A stretch of DNA of 64,000 nt from Pigmentiphaga daeguensis (GCF_039523035.1 NZ_BAAAEN010000004.1:257323-321322), one strand, 5' to 3'; positions 8,601 to 17,875 are shown, numbered from the stretch's first letter. The notes: generated from the sequence alone by a model not told the origin. Numbers and translations are program-made.

Positions 8601-9386
8601 TCAGCGCTTGTCTTCCCTTTGCAGGTCGGACAGAAACTTCTCGTCGTCGCGGCTCAACCACCCGCGCTCGCGTGCCGCCTCGATCAGGTCGGGGCGCTTC
8701 CTGCTCGTCGCTTCCAGCGACTGGCGGCGCCGCCAACGCTCGATGTTGGCATGATGCCCGGACAACAGCACGTCGGGCACCGGCTGGCCGTCATAGACTT
8801 CCGGCCGAGTATAGTGCGGACAGTCCAGCAAGCCGGACAACCGCTCGTTGAACGAATCCTGCACGGCGGATTCGTCGTCGTTCAGAACGCCGGGCAACAG
8901 CCTGACCGCGGCATCCATCATCGCCATCGCGGCGATTTCTCCGCCGGACAGCACGAAGTCCCCCAGCGACACTTCCTGCGTCACCCAGCGGTCGATGAAC
9001 CGCTGGTCGATGCCTTCGTAGCGCCCGCACACCAGGATGGCCCCCGTTCCGCCGGCCAGTTCGCAAGCCTGGGCCTGGTCGAAACGACGCCCCTGCGGCG
9101 ACAGCAACACCACCGGCGCCTCGGGCAAGCCGGCCTGCGCACGCTGGTCGCGCGCCGCGCACACGGCTTGCTCCAGAGGCTCGACCCGCATCACCATGCC
9201 GGGTCCGCCGCCATAGGGCCTGTCATCCACGGTGCGATGCACGTCCACCGTGAAGTCGCGCGGATTCCAGGCCTGCAACTGCCACCGGCCCTGCGCATGC
9301 GCCCGGCCGGTTACGCCCTGCTGGCTGATGGCCTCGAACATCGGGCCGAACAGCGTGATCACGTCGAACCGCAACATCTCGTCCAT
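8601..9386 (-). CDS. trmD: tRNA (guanine-N1)-methyltransferase
   Basis: 261 aa. TrmD methylates G37 of tRNAs reading CNN and CGG-type codons, preventing frameshifts. SPOUT fold with the trefoil knot motifs: VLLSPQGRRFDQ, CGRYEGIDQRFI, and the signature EVSLGDFVLSGGE. It may start at M4 (MLRFDVITLF). 36 nt downstream of rimM in the ribosomal operon. Confidence 0.98.
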   Translation of the reverse strand: MDEMLRFDVITLFGPMFEAISQQGVTGRAHAQGRWQLQAWNPRDFTVDVHRTVDDRPYGGGPGMVMRVEPLEQAVCAARDQRAQAGLPEAPVVLLSPQGRRFDQAQACELAGGTGAILVCGRYEGIDQRFIDRWVTQEVSLGDFVLSGGEIAAMAMMDAAVRLLPGVLNDDESAVQDSFNERLSGLLDCPHYTRPEVYDGQPVPDVLLSGHHANIERWRRRQSLEATSRKRPDLIEAARERGWLSRDDEKFLSDLQREDKR

Positions 9387-9422
9387 GGCCCGGGCCCAAG
9401 CCCTTTGTTCACGCCCGACGGG

Positions 9423-10034
9423 TCAGAAACCCTCGGGCCAATCGCTGTCTATGCGCCGGGCGTCGAGATCGACACCACGGATATACGCGTCGACGAAAGG
9501 CACCAGGGTCTCGCGCCGCCTGCCGCGCGCATCCAGCAGCGGCTGCGTCGGCTGGCCTGGAGCCACGGGTTCGACGCAGGCCACGTGCAGGATGGCATGC
9601 ACCCCGTTGTCACTGACTTCCGTCACCGAGCCCAGGACGACCTCCCGGTCCGAGGCATCCTTGCCCGTCAATTCGCAGCCGATCAGGTCCACCCAATAGA
9701 ACTCGCCTTCGGCAAGCCGGGGGAACTGGCTGCGCGGCACCAGCACCGTCCAACCCTTCCAGGCCAGGGCCTGGTCCCGGTCGGACACGCCGGGGAAGGT
9801 GGCCGTCACCACCGCGCCATGGCGCTTGGCGTCGGCCACTTCGACACGGCGCACTTCCGCGCCCTTGCGCAGCCACCATGTACGACTGCCCAACAAGGCC
9901 TCGGACTGGGCCGAATACGGCTGGACCTTCAGGCCGCCGCGCACGCCGAAGGCCTCCGCCACATGCCCGACCTCGACGAGATCGGCGGGCAGAGCGGGAT
10001 CGCTAACGGACCCCGTGGACGCGGCGGACACCAC
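9423..10034 (-). CDS. rimM: Ribosome maturation factor RimM
   Basis: 203 aa from a GTG at 10034, only 4 nt after the rpsP stop; a second GTG follows immediately. RimM helps mature the 30S head near S19. N-terminal barrel: DLVEVGHVAEAFGVRGGLKV; C-terminal PRC-like domain: EGEFYWVDLIGCEL and LVPFVDAYIRGVDL near the end. The upstream extension to 10241 would overlap rpsP and is rejected. The non-ATG start is inferred from spacing. Confidence 0.95.
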   Translation of the reverse strand: MVSAASTGSVSDPALPADLVEVGHVAEAFGVRGGLKVQPYSAQSEALLGSRTWWLRKGAEVRRVEVADAKRHGAVVTATFPGVSDRDQALAWKGWTVLVPRSQFPRLAEGEFYWVDLIGCELTGKDASDREVVLGSVTEVSDNGVHAILHVACVEPVAPGQPTQPLLDARGRRRETLVPFVDAYIRGVDLDARRIDSDWPEGF

Positions 10035-10038
10035 GAAA

Positions 10039-10299
10039 TCAGGCAGCCGGCGCGACCTTGGCGCCGTATTCCTTGACGAGACGGGCCACGGCCGGCGACA
10101 GCTGGGCGCCGTTCTTGGTCCAGTGCTCGACGCGGTCGAGCGCGATGCGCAGGCCTTCTTCACCCTCGGAAGCGACGGGGTTGTAGAAACCCACGCGCTC
10201 GATGAAGCGGCCATCGCGGCGATTGCGCGAATCGGCAGCAACGAGGTTGTAGAAGGGGCGCTTCTTCGAGCCGCCGCGGGACATACGAATCACCACCAT
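10039..10299 (-). CDS. rpsP: 30S ribosomal protein S16
   Basis: 86 aa, standard length. Starts MVVIRMSRGGSKKRPFYNLV, the S16 hallmark; AAGGAA lies 6 nt before the ATG. First gene of rpsP-rimM-trmD-rplS, transcribed away from the TM2-like gene across a 111-bp gap that must hold both promoters. Confidence 0.99.
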   Translation of the reverse strand: MVVIRMSRGGSKKRPFYNLVAADSRNRRDGRFIERVGFYNPVASEGEEGLRIALDRVEHWTKNGAQLSPAVARLVKEYGAKVAPAA

Positions 10300-10410
10300 A
10301 GGTAATTCCTTGGAAAAAGTTGACTAAGAAAAGCCCTAAAGTATAGCCCGGCCTGCTGGGCCTAGCAAGCAAGGATGCGGTAAAGTCCTTCAAAATCAAG
10401 GTCTTCTACG

Positions 10411-10872
10411 ATGGATTCCCACCACATGTCCACATCTTCCGCCGACGATAAATCCCATATCCTTCCGCCGACCCGGAGTTTCCGCCACAAGACCGTGGCG
10501 GGACTGCTGGCCGCCGTGCTGGGCTGGGCCGGTGCGCATTGGTGGTACCTGGGCCGCCGGCACGGCTGGATCGTGCTGCTGTTCTCGCTGATCATGATAG
10601 GCACGGCGCTGCGCAGCGAAGCGTGGTATTTCCATCCCGCCTTCTTCCTGTTCCTCGTCCCGGCCGTCGCCGGCTTCATCGAAGCCATCGTCCTGTGCCT
10701 GACTCCCGACGCCAAGTTCGACGCCAAATACAACCCGGGACAGGCACGGCAAACGCGTACCGGCTGGGGGCCGGTATTGGTGGCCGGCATCACGCTGGCC
10801 GTGGGTACCGCCATCCTGATGCTGGGCATCGTGCTGCTGTTCCAGAGCCTGTTCGAGGGCATTCCCGCCTGA
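10411..10872 (+). CDS. TM2-like membrane protein
   Basis: 153 aa, possibly starting at M6 (10426). Three to four membrane segments: about residues 28-48 with GLLAAVLGWAGAHWWYLG (TM2-domain turn: GxxGxHxxYLG), 52-66, 75-95 and 120-145. The family is widespread and uncharacterised. It ends 7 nt before the radical SAM gene on the other strand; the two are convergent. Confidence 0.8.
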   Translation: MDSHHMSTSSADDKSHILPPTRSFRHKTVAGLLAAVLGWAGAHWWYLGRRHGWIVLLFSLIMIGTALRSEAWYFHPAFFLFLVPAVAGFIEAIVLCLTPDAKFDAKYNPGQARQTRTGWGPVLVAGITLAVGTAILMLGIVLLFQSLFEGIPA

Positions 10873-10879
10873 ACGGGCC

Positions 10880-12016
10880 CTAGCCGAACAGCGGCATCTG
10901 GCCGGTGTCGGCGGGCGGTTCCTTGCCACGCGGCGAGCGGGGCGGCGGCCTGAACAGCCCTGTCTCCAGCTCGATGCGCCGGTCCGCCAGCCCGTGCCGG
11001 CGCGCGGCACGCCCGAAGCGCTGCGCGACCAGGTCGGCCCAGATGCCCTGGCCGCGCATGCGGCTGCCGAAGCGCGCGTCGTTGAGCTTGCCGCCGCGCA
11101 AGTCCTCCAGGCAGTGCAACACGCGGGCCTTGCGGTCGGGAAAGTGCGCTTCGAGCCAGTCCGAGAACACGTCCTTGACCTCCCAGGGCAGGCGCAGCAT
11201 GGTGTAGAAAGCCGCCCGCGCACCGGCTTCCTTGGCCGCTTCCAGCACATGCTCGATGTGGTCGTCGGTAATGAAGGGAATGACGGGCGCCAGCGACACG
11301 CCGACCGGCACGCCGGCACCGGCCAGCGTCCGCACGGCTTCCAGCCGCTTCCATGGCGCCGCCGCGCGCGGCTCCAGCGTCCGGGCCACGTGTCCGTCCA
11401 GCGTACCGATCGATACGTAGACGGCGACCAGCTTCAGTTCCGCCAGCCTGGCCAGCAGATCGACGTCGCGCGCAACCAGTCCCCCCTTGGTGACCAGTGA
11501 CACGGGATGCCGGGTTTCCAGCAGCAGTTCCAGCAGCCCCCGGGTCAGTTTCCACTGGCGCTCGATGGGCTGGTAGGCGTCGGTGGCCGAGCCGATGTTG
11601 ATGACGTCCACCCGGTAGCCCGGGCGGCCCAGTTCGGCCCGGAGCGCCTCGACCGCGTTGGCCTTGGCGACGAGCCGGGTTTCGAAGTCCAGGCCGGGCG
11701 ACCATCCCAGGTAGGCATGCGTGGGCCGCGCGAAGCAATACACGCAGCCGTGCTCGCAGCCGCGATAGGGATTGATGGCGCGGTCGAAGGGGATGTCCGG
11801 AGAGTCGTTGCGGGACAGGATCTTGCGCGCGCGCTCGATGGCGACCTCGGTCCGCAGCGGGGGCGGCTCTTCTTCCGGAGCGGCCCAGCCGTCGTCCACG
11901 GCGTCGCGCCGGTCGCCCTCGAACCGGTGCCTGACGTTGAGCACGGCACCGCGCCCGCGCTGCGGGACGGGAGGCGCCTGGGGATAGCCGTCTTGCGGCG
12001 AGTCATCGTGTTCCAC
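10880..12016 (-). CDS. PA0069-family radical SAM protein (SplB-like)
   Basis: 378 aa from the GTG at 12016; a TTG at 12022 is inside the LexA box, and the open frame continues far upstream without starts of merit. The radical SAM cluster motif is CEHGCVYCFARP (Cys-x3-Cys-x2-Cys), preceded by INPYRG; this is the layout of the Rv2578c/PA0069 group related to spore photoproduct lyase. The enzyme would bind [4Fe-4S] and SAM; its substrate is unknown. GRGAVLNVRHRFE near the N-terminus is typical of the family. A LexA-type operator at 12020-12045 indicates DNA damage control. Confidence 0.87.
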   Translation of the reverse strand: MEHDDSPQDGYPQAPPVPQRGRGAVLNVRHRFEGDRRDAVDDGWAAPEEEPPPLRTEVAIERARKILSRNDSPDIPFDRAINPYRGCEHGCVYCFARPTHAYLGWSPGLDFETRLVAKANAVEALRAELGRPGYRVDVINIGSATDAYQPIERQWKLTRGLLELLLETRHPVSLVTKGGLVARDVDLLARLAELKLVAVYVSIGTLDGHVARTLEPRAAAPWKRLEAVRTLAGAGVPVGVSLAPVIPFITDDHIEHVLEAAKEAGARAAFYTMLRLPWEVKDVFSDWLEAHFPDRKARVLHCLEDLRGGKLNDARFGSRMRGQGIWADLVAQRFGRAARRHGLADRRIELETGLFRPPPRSPRGKEPPADTGQMPLFG

Positions 12017-12019
12017 ACG

Positions 12020-12045
12020 CAATACTGTATATCCATACAGTATTG
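12020..12045. promoter_or_regulatory. LexA (SOS) box
   Basis: Palindrome with 11-bp arms (caatactgtat and atacagtattg) and a 4-bp centre; it contains CTGT-N8-ACAG exactly (12025-12040), the LexA consensus of gamma- and betaproteobacteria. It sits 4 bp upstream of the radical SAM start and 92 bp from the divergent esterase, so it mainly controls the former. Confidence 0.85.
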
Positions 12046-12136
12046 CGCACAATTGGCCCCCTGGTCTTTCAGCAAAAAATATTTTCCATAAAAATATATA
12101 ATTTCTATAATTAATTAGAAATTCTCGGGACAACCC

Positions 12137-13003
12137 ATGGACCACGCCCCGCTCTTCGCTCAACCTCCCCTGCCCTTTCCCGCCGCGCAGCGCTACGAAG
12201 ACACGGTGCTGGAATGGGCCCGCGACCTGGATGCGGGCATCTTGCGCGCCCGTGACCTGGCCTATGGACCCGATCCGCAGCAACGCTACGACGTGTTCGC
12301 CGCCGGCGGCATGCGCGGCGCGCCGGTGCTGGTGTTCTGGCACGGCGGCGGCTGGACCAACGGCTACAAGGAGTATGTGCACTTCATGGCCGAGGCGGTG
12401 GTCCGGCGGGGACTGGTGTTCGTCGCGCCCACCTACCGGCTGGCGCCCCGGCACCGCCTGCCCGCCGCGTTCGACGACGCGGCCCTGCTGCTGGGCGAAC
12501 TGCGGCGGACCGTGGGCCGGTGGGGAGGCGATGGCCGGAATCTCTACCTGTCGGGGCACTCGGCCGGCGGCGGCACCGCCGCGATGGCCGCCCTACGCAA
12601 GCGGGCCCTGGAGCGAGCGGGCGTGCCGCCCGGCGACATCCGCGGCTGCCTGCCCATCAGCGGCGTCATGGACCTGCACCATCCCTGCCCCGAGCCCGAC
12701 AGCCTGGAGGAGCGGGTGTATACCACCCTGCTGGAACAGCCGTGCGAGGACGCGCTCATGAGCGCCATCAGCTGGACCGCCGGCAATCTCGTGCCGATGA
12801 TGGCCAGTTATGGGGAGCGGGACAGCGCACGCGTGATCGGCGCCAATACGCGCATGTACGAACTGTTGAAGCACCAGCCGGCCGACGCCGGGCTGCACGC
12901 CTGGGAAGGCCTCGATCACTTCGACACACATCTGATGCTGGCCGACCCTGGCCATGCCTGGTATGGACACCTGGAGGCCCTGGTGGCGCGGACCAGCCGC
13001 TAG
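12137..13003 (+). CDS. Alpha/beta hydrolase (esterase/kynurenine formamidase-like)
   Basis: 288 aa. Oxyanion motif HGGGWTNGYKEY (about residue 71), nucleophile elbow GHSAGGG (about residue 143), and a late His in GLDHFDTH as the probable catalytic base. This is the hormone-sensitive lipase/formamidase-like layout; no signal peptide, so cytoplasmic. Substrate unknown. The upstream 60 bp are unusually AT-rich. It points at the convergent GntR gene and precedes a Bug/SDR pair. Confidence 0.85.
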   Translation: MDHAPLFAQPPLPFPAAQRYEDTVLEWARDLDAGILRARDLAYGPDPQQRYDVFAAGGMRGAPVLVFWHGGGWTNGYKEYVHFMAEAVVRRGLVFVAPTYRLAPRHRLPAAFDDAALLLGELRRTVGRWGGDGRNLYLSGHSAGGGTAAMAALRKRALERAGVPPGDIRGCLPISGVMDLHHPCPEPDSLEERVYTTLLEQPCEDALMSAISWTAGNLVPMMASYGERDSARVIGANTRMYELLKHQPADAGLHAWEGLDHFDTHLMLADPGHAWYGHLEALVARTSR

Positions 13004-13042
13004 GATCGTTCACGCCAAAAGGCGCCTCGCGCAGGCCCCAGG

Positions 13043-13744
13043 CTACTCGGCGAAGCGCTCGCCCAGCACCTGCGCCGTACGCATCAGATGGCTGCGCAGC
13101 AGCTCGCAGGCCAGGCCGGCGTTGCGGGCCAGGGCCGCTTCCATCAATTGCGCGTGTTCACTCATCACGTCGTCCTCGAGCTGTTGCGCCGAGGATGTGT
13201 AGGCCAGCCGGATCCGGCGATAACGCTCGGAATGATCGATCAATTGCTCGTCGATGCGCATCAGCCACCTCGACCGCGCCGCGGCCAGCAGCGCGGCGTG
13301 GAACCCGCGATGGGCAGCTTCCCACAGTTCCACCGCCACGAGATCGTTGGGATCCTGGGGCAGGCGCGCCCGCGTCAGCTTGTAGTAGGCGGCCGTGATG
13401 CCGGCCCCCCAGTCGTCGTCGCCGTGTTCGATCGCATCCTGGAGCAGCAGCGTCTCGATCGAGGTGCGCGCGTGCATCAGGTCGATCATGTCGTCCCTGG
13501 ACAAGGGCGATACGCTGAAGCCGCGCTGGCCGTCATTGCTGACCAGGCCTTCGCCGGACAACTGCATGAGGGCTTCGCGTATGGGGCTGATGCCCAGCTC
13601 GTAGCGCTGCTGCAAGGCCTGCAGCCTGAGCTTCTGGCCGGGAGCCAGCGCGCCGGCGATCACGTCGGCGCGCAGGTGCTGGTACGCCCGCTCGGACATG
13701 GTTTCCGAAGCCGCCTTGGGGGCGGGCGTTTCCGCTGATCGCAT
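13043..13744 (-). CDS. GntR/FadR-type (FCD) transcriptional regulator
   Basis: 233 aa from the ATG at 13744; a TTG start 12 codons upstream would lie in the putative operator. N-terminal winged HTH (about 18-80: SERAYQHLRADVIAGALAPG and ISPIREALMQL), then the FCD helical ligand domain with metal ligands plausible at the Asp/His positions of RTSIETLLLQDAIEHG, AAHRGFHAALLAAA and MSEHAQLMEAAL. Divergent from the Bug/SDR genes, which it probably represses until an organic acid binds. Confidence 0.92.
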   Translation of the reverse strand: MRSAETPAPKAASETMSERAYQHLRADVIAGALAPGQKLRLQALQQRYELGISPIREALMQLSGEGLVSNDGQRGFSVSPLSRDDMIDLMHARTSIETLLLQDAIEHGDDDWGAGITAAYYKLTRARLPQDPNDLVAVELWEAAHRGFHAALLAAARSRWLMRIDEQLIDHSERYRRIRLAYTSSAQQLEDDVMSEHAQLMEAALARNAGLACELLRSHLMRTAQVLGERFAE

Positions 13745-13766
13745 GAGGGTAGCGCTCCGACGACGG

Positions 13767-13780
13767 TTGAATATATACAA
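13767..13780. promoter_or_regulatory. Putative GntR-family operator
   Basis: ttgaatatatacaa: a nearly perfect palindrome (TTG-n-ATATAT-n-CAA) 22 bp upstream of the regulator gene, of the size and type bound by FCD GntR proteins. The rest of the 201-bp gap to the Bug gene is very AT-rich and has a possible -10 (tataaa, 13914-13919). Confidence 0.5.
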
Positions 13781-13945
13781 AATCCGTTATTCATAAATTT
13801 TAGCCGATGAGCTTGTTTCATTGGTGGCTCATCCAATGCCAGGGTTTATCCTTAAATTCATACGAGAAAAAATAATTTATATTTTTTTAACTTAATATAT
13901 TTTACTAACTTAGTATAAATTTCCGCGGAACCTACAGGGAAAGCC

Positions 13946-14935
13946 ATGACCGATCTCGCAAGACGCACCACGCTCGCCGCCTTCGCCGCGGCGGTTTCCC
14001 TGGCGGCGCTGTCCGCCCCCGCCGCGGCGGCCGGCTATCCCGACAAGCCGGTGAAAATCATCGTCGCCTACCCCGCGGGCGGCGACACCGACGTGCTGGC
14101 CCGCTGGATAGGCGAAAAGCTCAGCGCCAGATGGGGCCACCCCGTCGTGGTCGAGAACCGCAGCGGCGCGGCCGGCTCGATAGGCAGCGCCTACGTCGCC
14201 CGGTCCGCCGCCGACGGCTACACGCTGCTGCTGGCGCCCAACACGCTGGCCATCGTGCCCCATGTCCTCAAGCCCGGTACCGGCGCCGACTACAACGTCC
14301 AGGCCGACTTCACGCCCATCGCCGAGATCGGCACGCAGTCGCTGTTCCTGGCCAGTTCCCAGCAATCCGGCGTGAAGTCGGTCAAGGACGTGGTGGCGGG
14401 AGTGAAGGCGGGCACGCTGCAAAGCTATGCCAGCCCCGGCGCGGGGTCGCCCATGCACATACTGGCCGAGCTGTTCGACAAGGCGGCGGGTACCCGGATC
14501 AACCAGATCCCGTATCGCGGCAGCGCTCCGGCCATCGTCGACCTGGTGGGCGGACAGGTTCCGCTGATGTACACCACCCTCGGCCCCATTACCTCGTATG
14601 TCGCCAACGGCAAGCTGCACCTGCTGGCCGTGGCGGACCCGCAGCGCTCGCCCTTCGCGCCCGACGTCCCCACCTTCGCCGAACTGGGCTACAAGAACGT
14701 CGAGGTCGGCGCCTGGCAGGCCCTGCTGGGGCCGCGGGGGCTGCCGGCCGAGGTCGTGCAGAAGCTGAACGCGGCGGTGAACGAGATCATCAAGATGCCG
14801 GACATCGTTTCCCGGGCGGCGGTGATGGGGCTCACGCCCACGGGCGGCACGCCCGATGCGCTGGCCCGGCGCATCGCCGCCGACGACACGCGCTACGCCC
14901 GCATCATCAAGGAATTCGGCATCCAGGCCAACTGA
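13946..14935 (+). CDS. Bug/TctC-family periplasmic solute-binding protein
   Basis: 329 aa with a Sec signal peptide (hydrophobic core LAAFAAAVSLAALS, cleavage after AAAA-GY). Mature protein has YPDKPVKIIV, VVENRSGAAGSIG and SAADGYTLL, the Bug signature. Ligand likely a carboxylate linked to the SDR and esterase genes. Only 3-18 nt separates it from the SDR gene, so the two are cotranscribed under the divergent GntR regulator. Confidence 0.93.
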   Translation: MTDLARRTTLAAFAAAVSLAALSAPAAAAGYPDKPVKIIVAYPAGGDTDVLARWIGEKLSARWGHPVVVENRSGAAGSIGSAYVARSAADGYTLLLAPNTLAIVPHVLKPGTGADYNVQADFTPIAEIGTQSLFLASSQQSGVKSVKDVVAGVKAGTLQSYASPGAGSPMHILAELFDKAAGTRINQIPYRGSAPAIVDLVGGQVPLMYTTLGPITSYVANGKLHLLAVADPQRSPFAPDVPTFAELGYKNVEVGAWQALLGPRGLPAEVVQKLNAAVNEIIKMPDIVSRAAVMGLTPTGGTPDALARRIAADDTRYARIIKEFGIQAN

Positions 14936-14953
14936 GCGATGAAGGAACAGAAC

Positions 14954-15700
14954 ATGCACGACGCACGTCCCGCCGGCAAGGAAATCGCCTACGTCACCGG
15001 CGGCGCCTCGGGTATCGGCTACGCGACTGCCAGGCGCCTGGCCGTGGCGGGATTCCGCGTGGCCATCCTGGACCTGGGCGAGGACCGGGTCCAGGCGGCG
15101 GCAGGAGAACTGTCGGCGCTCGGGCTGGACGCGCAAGGCTACGTGGCCGACGTGCGCGACCGCGAGGCCTTGGCCGGCATCATGGACGGCGAAGGCCGGG
15201 TCGACGTGGTCGTCTGCGCGGCGGGCGTCTACACCCCCCGCCAGTTCGACGAAATCTCCGACGAGGACTTCCGGCGCACCGTCGATGTCAACCTGCTGGG
15301 CGTGTTCGTGCCCGCGCAGGAAGGCGCGCGCCGCATGCGGCCCGGCGGCCGCATCGTGACGGTGTCGTCGCGGGGCGCGCTGGGCGGCTACGGCTTCGCC
15401 GACTACGTCGCATCCAAGGCCGGGGTGATCGGCCTGACCCGGGCCATGGCGCTGGAACTGCGTCCGCGCCGCATCGCGGTCAACTCGATCGCGCCCGGTT
15501 TCACCGATACCCCGATGACCCGCACCATGCCGCCCGACCAGTACGCGAAGGCCGTCGCGCTGGAGCCCGGCGGGGCACCGGCGACGCCGGACGACATCGC
15601 CGTCGCCATCGAGTTCTTCGCCTCGCCCGCGACGAAGTTCATCACCGGCCAGACCCTGTTCGTGGACGGCGGCAAATCGCTGGGTGGCCTGGGCATCTGA
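14954..15700 (+). CDS. Short-chain dehydrogenase/reductase
   Basis: 248 aa from the second ATG (14954), which has aagga 8 nt upstream; the ATG at 14939 lacks one. Classical SDR motifs: TGGASGIG for NAD(P) binding, CAAGVYT, catalytic YVASK with Ser in VSSRGAL. C-terminus ends GQTLFVDGGKS. Oxidises or reduces an alcohol/ketone, probably of the compound taken up by the Bug-linked system. Substrate unknown. Confidence 0.93.
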   Translation: MHDARPAGKEIAYVTGGASGIGYATARRLAVAGFRVAILDLGEDRVQAAAGELSALGLDAQGYVADVRDREALAGIMDGEGRVDVVVCAAGVYTPRQFDEISDEDFRRTVDVNLLGVFVPAQEGARRMRPGGRIVTVSSRGALGGYGFADYVASKAGVIGLTRAMALELRPRRIAVNSIAPGFTDTPMTRTMPPDQYAKAVALEPGGAPATPDDIAVAIEFFASPATKFITGQTLFVDGGKSLGGLGI

Positions 15701-15730
15701 TATCCGGGCCGGCGGTTTACACTTCCCGCC

Positions 15731-17875
15731 ATGAGTTCCCTATTGCTGACGCCGGAACAGCGGCAGATCGTCTCTCAAGCCGGCCAGTTCCTGCTGATCG
15801 ACGCCGTGGCCGGCTCGGGCAAGACCACGACCCTGGCCCAATGCGTGGCCCATCGCGAGCGCCAGGGCACGCCGGCCGACGGCATCCTGGCGCTGGTGTT
15901 CACCGAGGCCGCCCGGCAGGTCTTTCTCCAGCGCCTGGCGCAGGCCGGTGCGTCGCGCTCGATCCGGGTCGCCACCTATGCGGAGTTCGCGCGGGGGCTG
16001 CTGGCCGATTGGCAGGCGCAAGGCCTGATCGACGGCGCCGAGGATTACCTTCCCGATGCCGAAGCCATGCGGCCCTGCGTATTCGAGGCCATCGAGGAAG
16101 CGGCGGCCGACCCGCAGGCGGACCGGGAATACGGCTATGACCTGAACAACCTGCACGCCGAGGTCATCATCAACCAGTTGTCCCGGCTCAAGGGCACGCT
16201 GGCCTTTGCCCGCTTCGCGGACGCATCGGACGCGGAACTGGCCGAAGAACTCGACCTGCCGCGCGGACTGCTGTCCATCTGCCGCACCTACGAACGGCTG
16301 CGCCGGATCGACGCCGGTCATTTCGCCTTCCAGAGCGAACACGATCTCGTCACCGACGTGCTGGCCATTGCCGACGAGCTGGGCGAGATCGTGTCCCTGC
16401 CCTGCCCCGCGCTGGTCGTGGCGGACGAATGGCACGACGCCAACGCGGCCCAGATCAGCCTGCTGCGCAAGCTGACCGGCCCTCGCACCCGCATCATCGC
16501 CGCCGGAGACAAGGAGCAGGTCGTCCATTCGTGGAACGGCGCCGACCCCCGCTACATGGGCGAGGCCTTCGAGCATCTCTTTCCCGGCACGCGGCGCCTG
16601 CCGCTGACCAGCTCGTTCCGCTGCGGCCCGACGCTGGGCGCCTGCGCGCAGGCCCTGACGGCCCAGGTCTTCCAGTCCGGACGATCCGAAGACACCGAAG
16701 TCGACATCGTGCGCTACGGCACGGGACCGGAAGACGATTGCTGCAGCCGGGTGGCGGATGCGCTCGCTGCCCTGCTCGAATCGGGCGCCGCGCGCAGCCT
16801 GGGCGATTGCGCCGTGGTGCTGCGCGACGCGCATCAGAGCATTGCCCTGGAGAACGCGCTGATCGCGCGTGACCTGCCCTATGCCACGGACGGCTGCCAA
16901 AGCTATTTCGATCGCATCGAGATCCTGATGCTGCGCGGCATCCTGCACATCGCGCGGCTGTCGATGGCGCCGGTGCGCGACCGTGGTGAAGTCAAGGCCA
17001 TCCTGCGTGCGCTGGGCCTGTTCGCCGGCCTGGACTACACGGAAAGCGAATGGGCGGATGCCGAGCGCACCATCGCCACCGACCCCGAGACCATCCGCTA
17101 TTTCTACAGCGGCCGGCTCAGCCGTACCGCGGACGCGCAGGAAACGGTGGATCCCGCCACTCGCCGCTGGCGCGCCCGTTTCGCCGAAGTCTGCGACCAT
17201 CTCATCGCCCGGGCGCCCTCGCTGTCGGCCGGCGAATTGCTGACCCACGCGGCGGCGGAACTGCAACTGGCCGACGTCACGCGCCGCCTGTTCGTGCACA
17301 GGCTGGACGCCCAGGCCGTCGCCCGCTCCATCGACGGCTTCATTTCCTATGCAGACGCCACGGGGCTGGATGCCACCGGCCTGCTGGAGCACTTGCACCA
17401 GGCCCAGCGCCGCAGCGGCGCGCTCAAGAAGAACCGGCAGCCGCTGGTCCTGACCACCGCCCGCGCCGCCAAGGGCAAGGAATGGCGCTTCGTGCACATG
17501 CCCTTCATCGCCGACGGCGAGTTCCCGCAGGCGCACGCCGACCCGGCCGAGGAACGCCGGCTGTTCTACGTCGCCATGACGCGGACCAGCGAAAAGCTGT
17601 TCCTGTACACCCCGCAAGGCCACGACAGTCATTTCATACGCGCGCTCGACCTGCCCGCGGCCCGCGCGGCCGCGCGCACCCGGCCTGCCGCTGCCGCCGC
17701 ACCGACCACGCCGCCCCGCGTCTACCTGGACGTTCCTTACGGAGAAAAGGATGCGGCCAAGCAACTGGGCGCGCAGTGGGACAACGTGCAGCGGAAATGG
17801 TGGATCTCGCCGGCCATGCCTCGCCGGCTCTTCGCCAAATGGCTGAGCGCCGACGACGGCCAGGGCCGGCCGTGA
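15731..17875 (+). CDS. UvrD/Rep-type SF1 helicase-like protein with DUF5710-like C-terminus
   Basis: 714 aa. SF1A motifs in order: Q motif LTPEQRQIV, Walker A DAVAGSGKTTTL (about 24), motif Ia VFTEAA, motif II VADEWHD (about 233; most UvrD proteins have DExQD, here W and H), motif III AAGDKEQVVHSWNGAD, motif V TARAAKGKEW, motif VI FYVAMTRTSEKL. After a Pro/Ala/Arg linker (about 645-665) comes YLDVPYGEKDAAKQLGAQWD with KWWI, a DUF5710-type module. It is shorter than UvrD/Rep, with reduced 1B/2B domains. Likely DNA-dependent ATPase; role unknown. Overlaps the next gene by 4 nt. Confidence 0.85.
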   Translation: MSSLLLTPEQRQIVSQAGQFLLIDAVAGSGKTTTLAQCVAHRERQGTPADGILALVFTEAARQVFLQRLAQAGASRSIRVATYAEFARGLLADWQAQGLIDGAEDYLPDAEAMRPCVFEAIEEAAADPQADREYGYDLNNLHAEVIINQLSRLKGTLAFARFADASDAELAEELDLPRGLLSICRTYERLRRIDAGHFAFQSEHDLVTDVLAIADELGEIVSLPCPALVVADEWHDANAAQISLLRKLTGPRTRIIAAGDKEQVVHSWNGADPRYMGEAFEHLFPGTRRLPLTSSFRCGPTLGACAQALTAQVFQSGRSEDTEVDIVRYGTGPEDDCCSRVADALAALLESGAARSLGDCAVVLRDAHQSIALENALIARDLPYATDGCQSYFDRIEILMLRGILHIARLSMAPVRDRGEVKAILRALGLFAGLDYTESEWADAERTIATDPETIRYFYSGRLSRTADAQETVDPATRRWRARFAEVCDHLIARAPSLSAGELLTHAAAELQLADVTRRLFVHRLDAQAVARSIDGFISYADATGLDATGLLEHLHQAQRRSGALKKNRQPLVLTTARAAKGKEWRFVHMPFIADGEFPQAHADPAEERRLFYVAMTRTSEKLFLYTPQGHDSHFIRALDLPAARAAARTRPAAAAAPTTPPRVYLDVPYGEKDAAKQLGAQWDNVQRKWWISPAMPRRLFAKWLSADDGQGRP

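Noticed and set aside
12070..12124. AT-rich stretch with an aatttct/agaaatt inverted repeat before the esterase gene
   Set aside because: Arms are short and AT-rich DNA makes such pairs by chance; noted only as a probable promoter zone.
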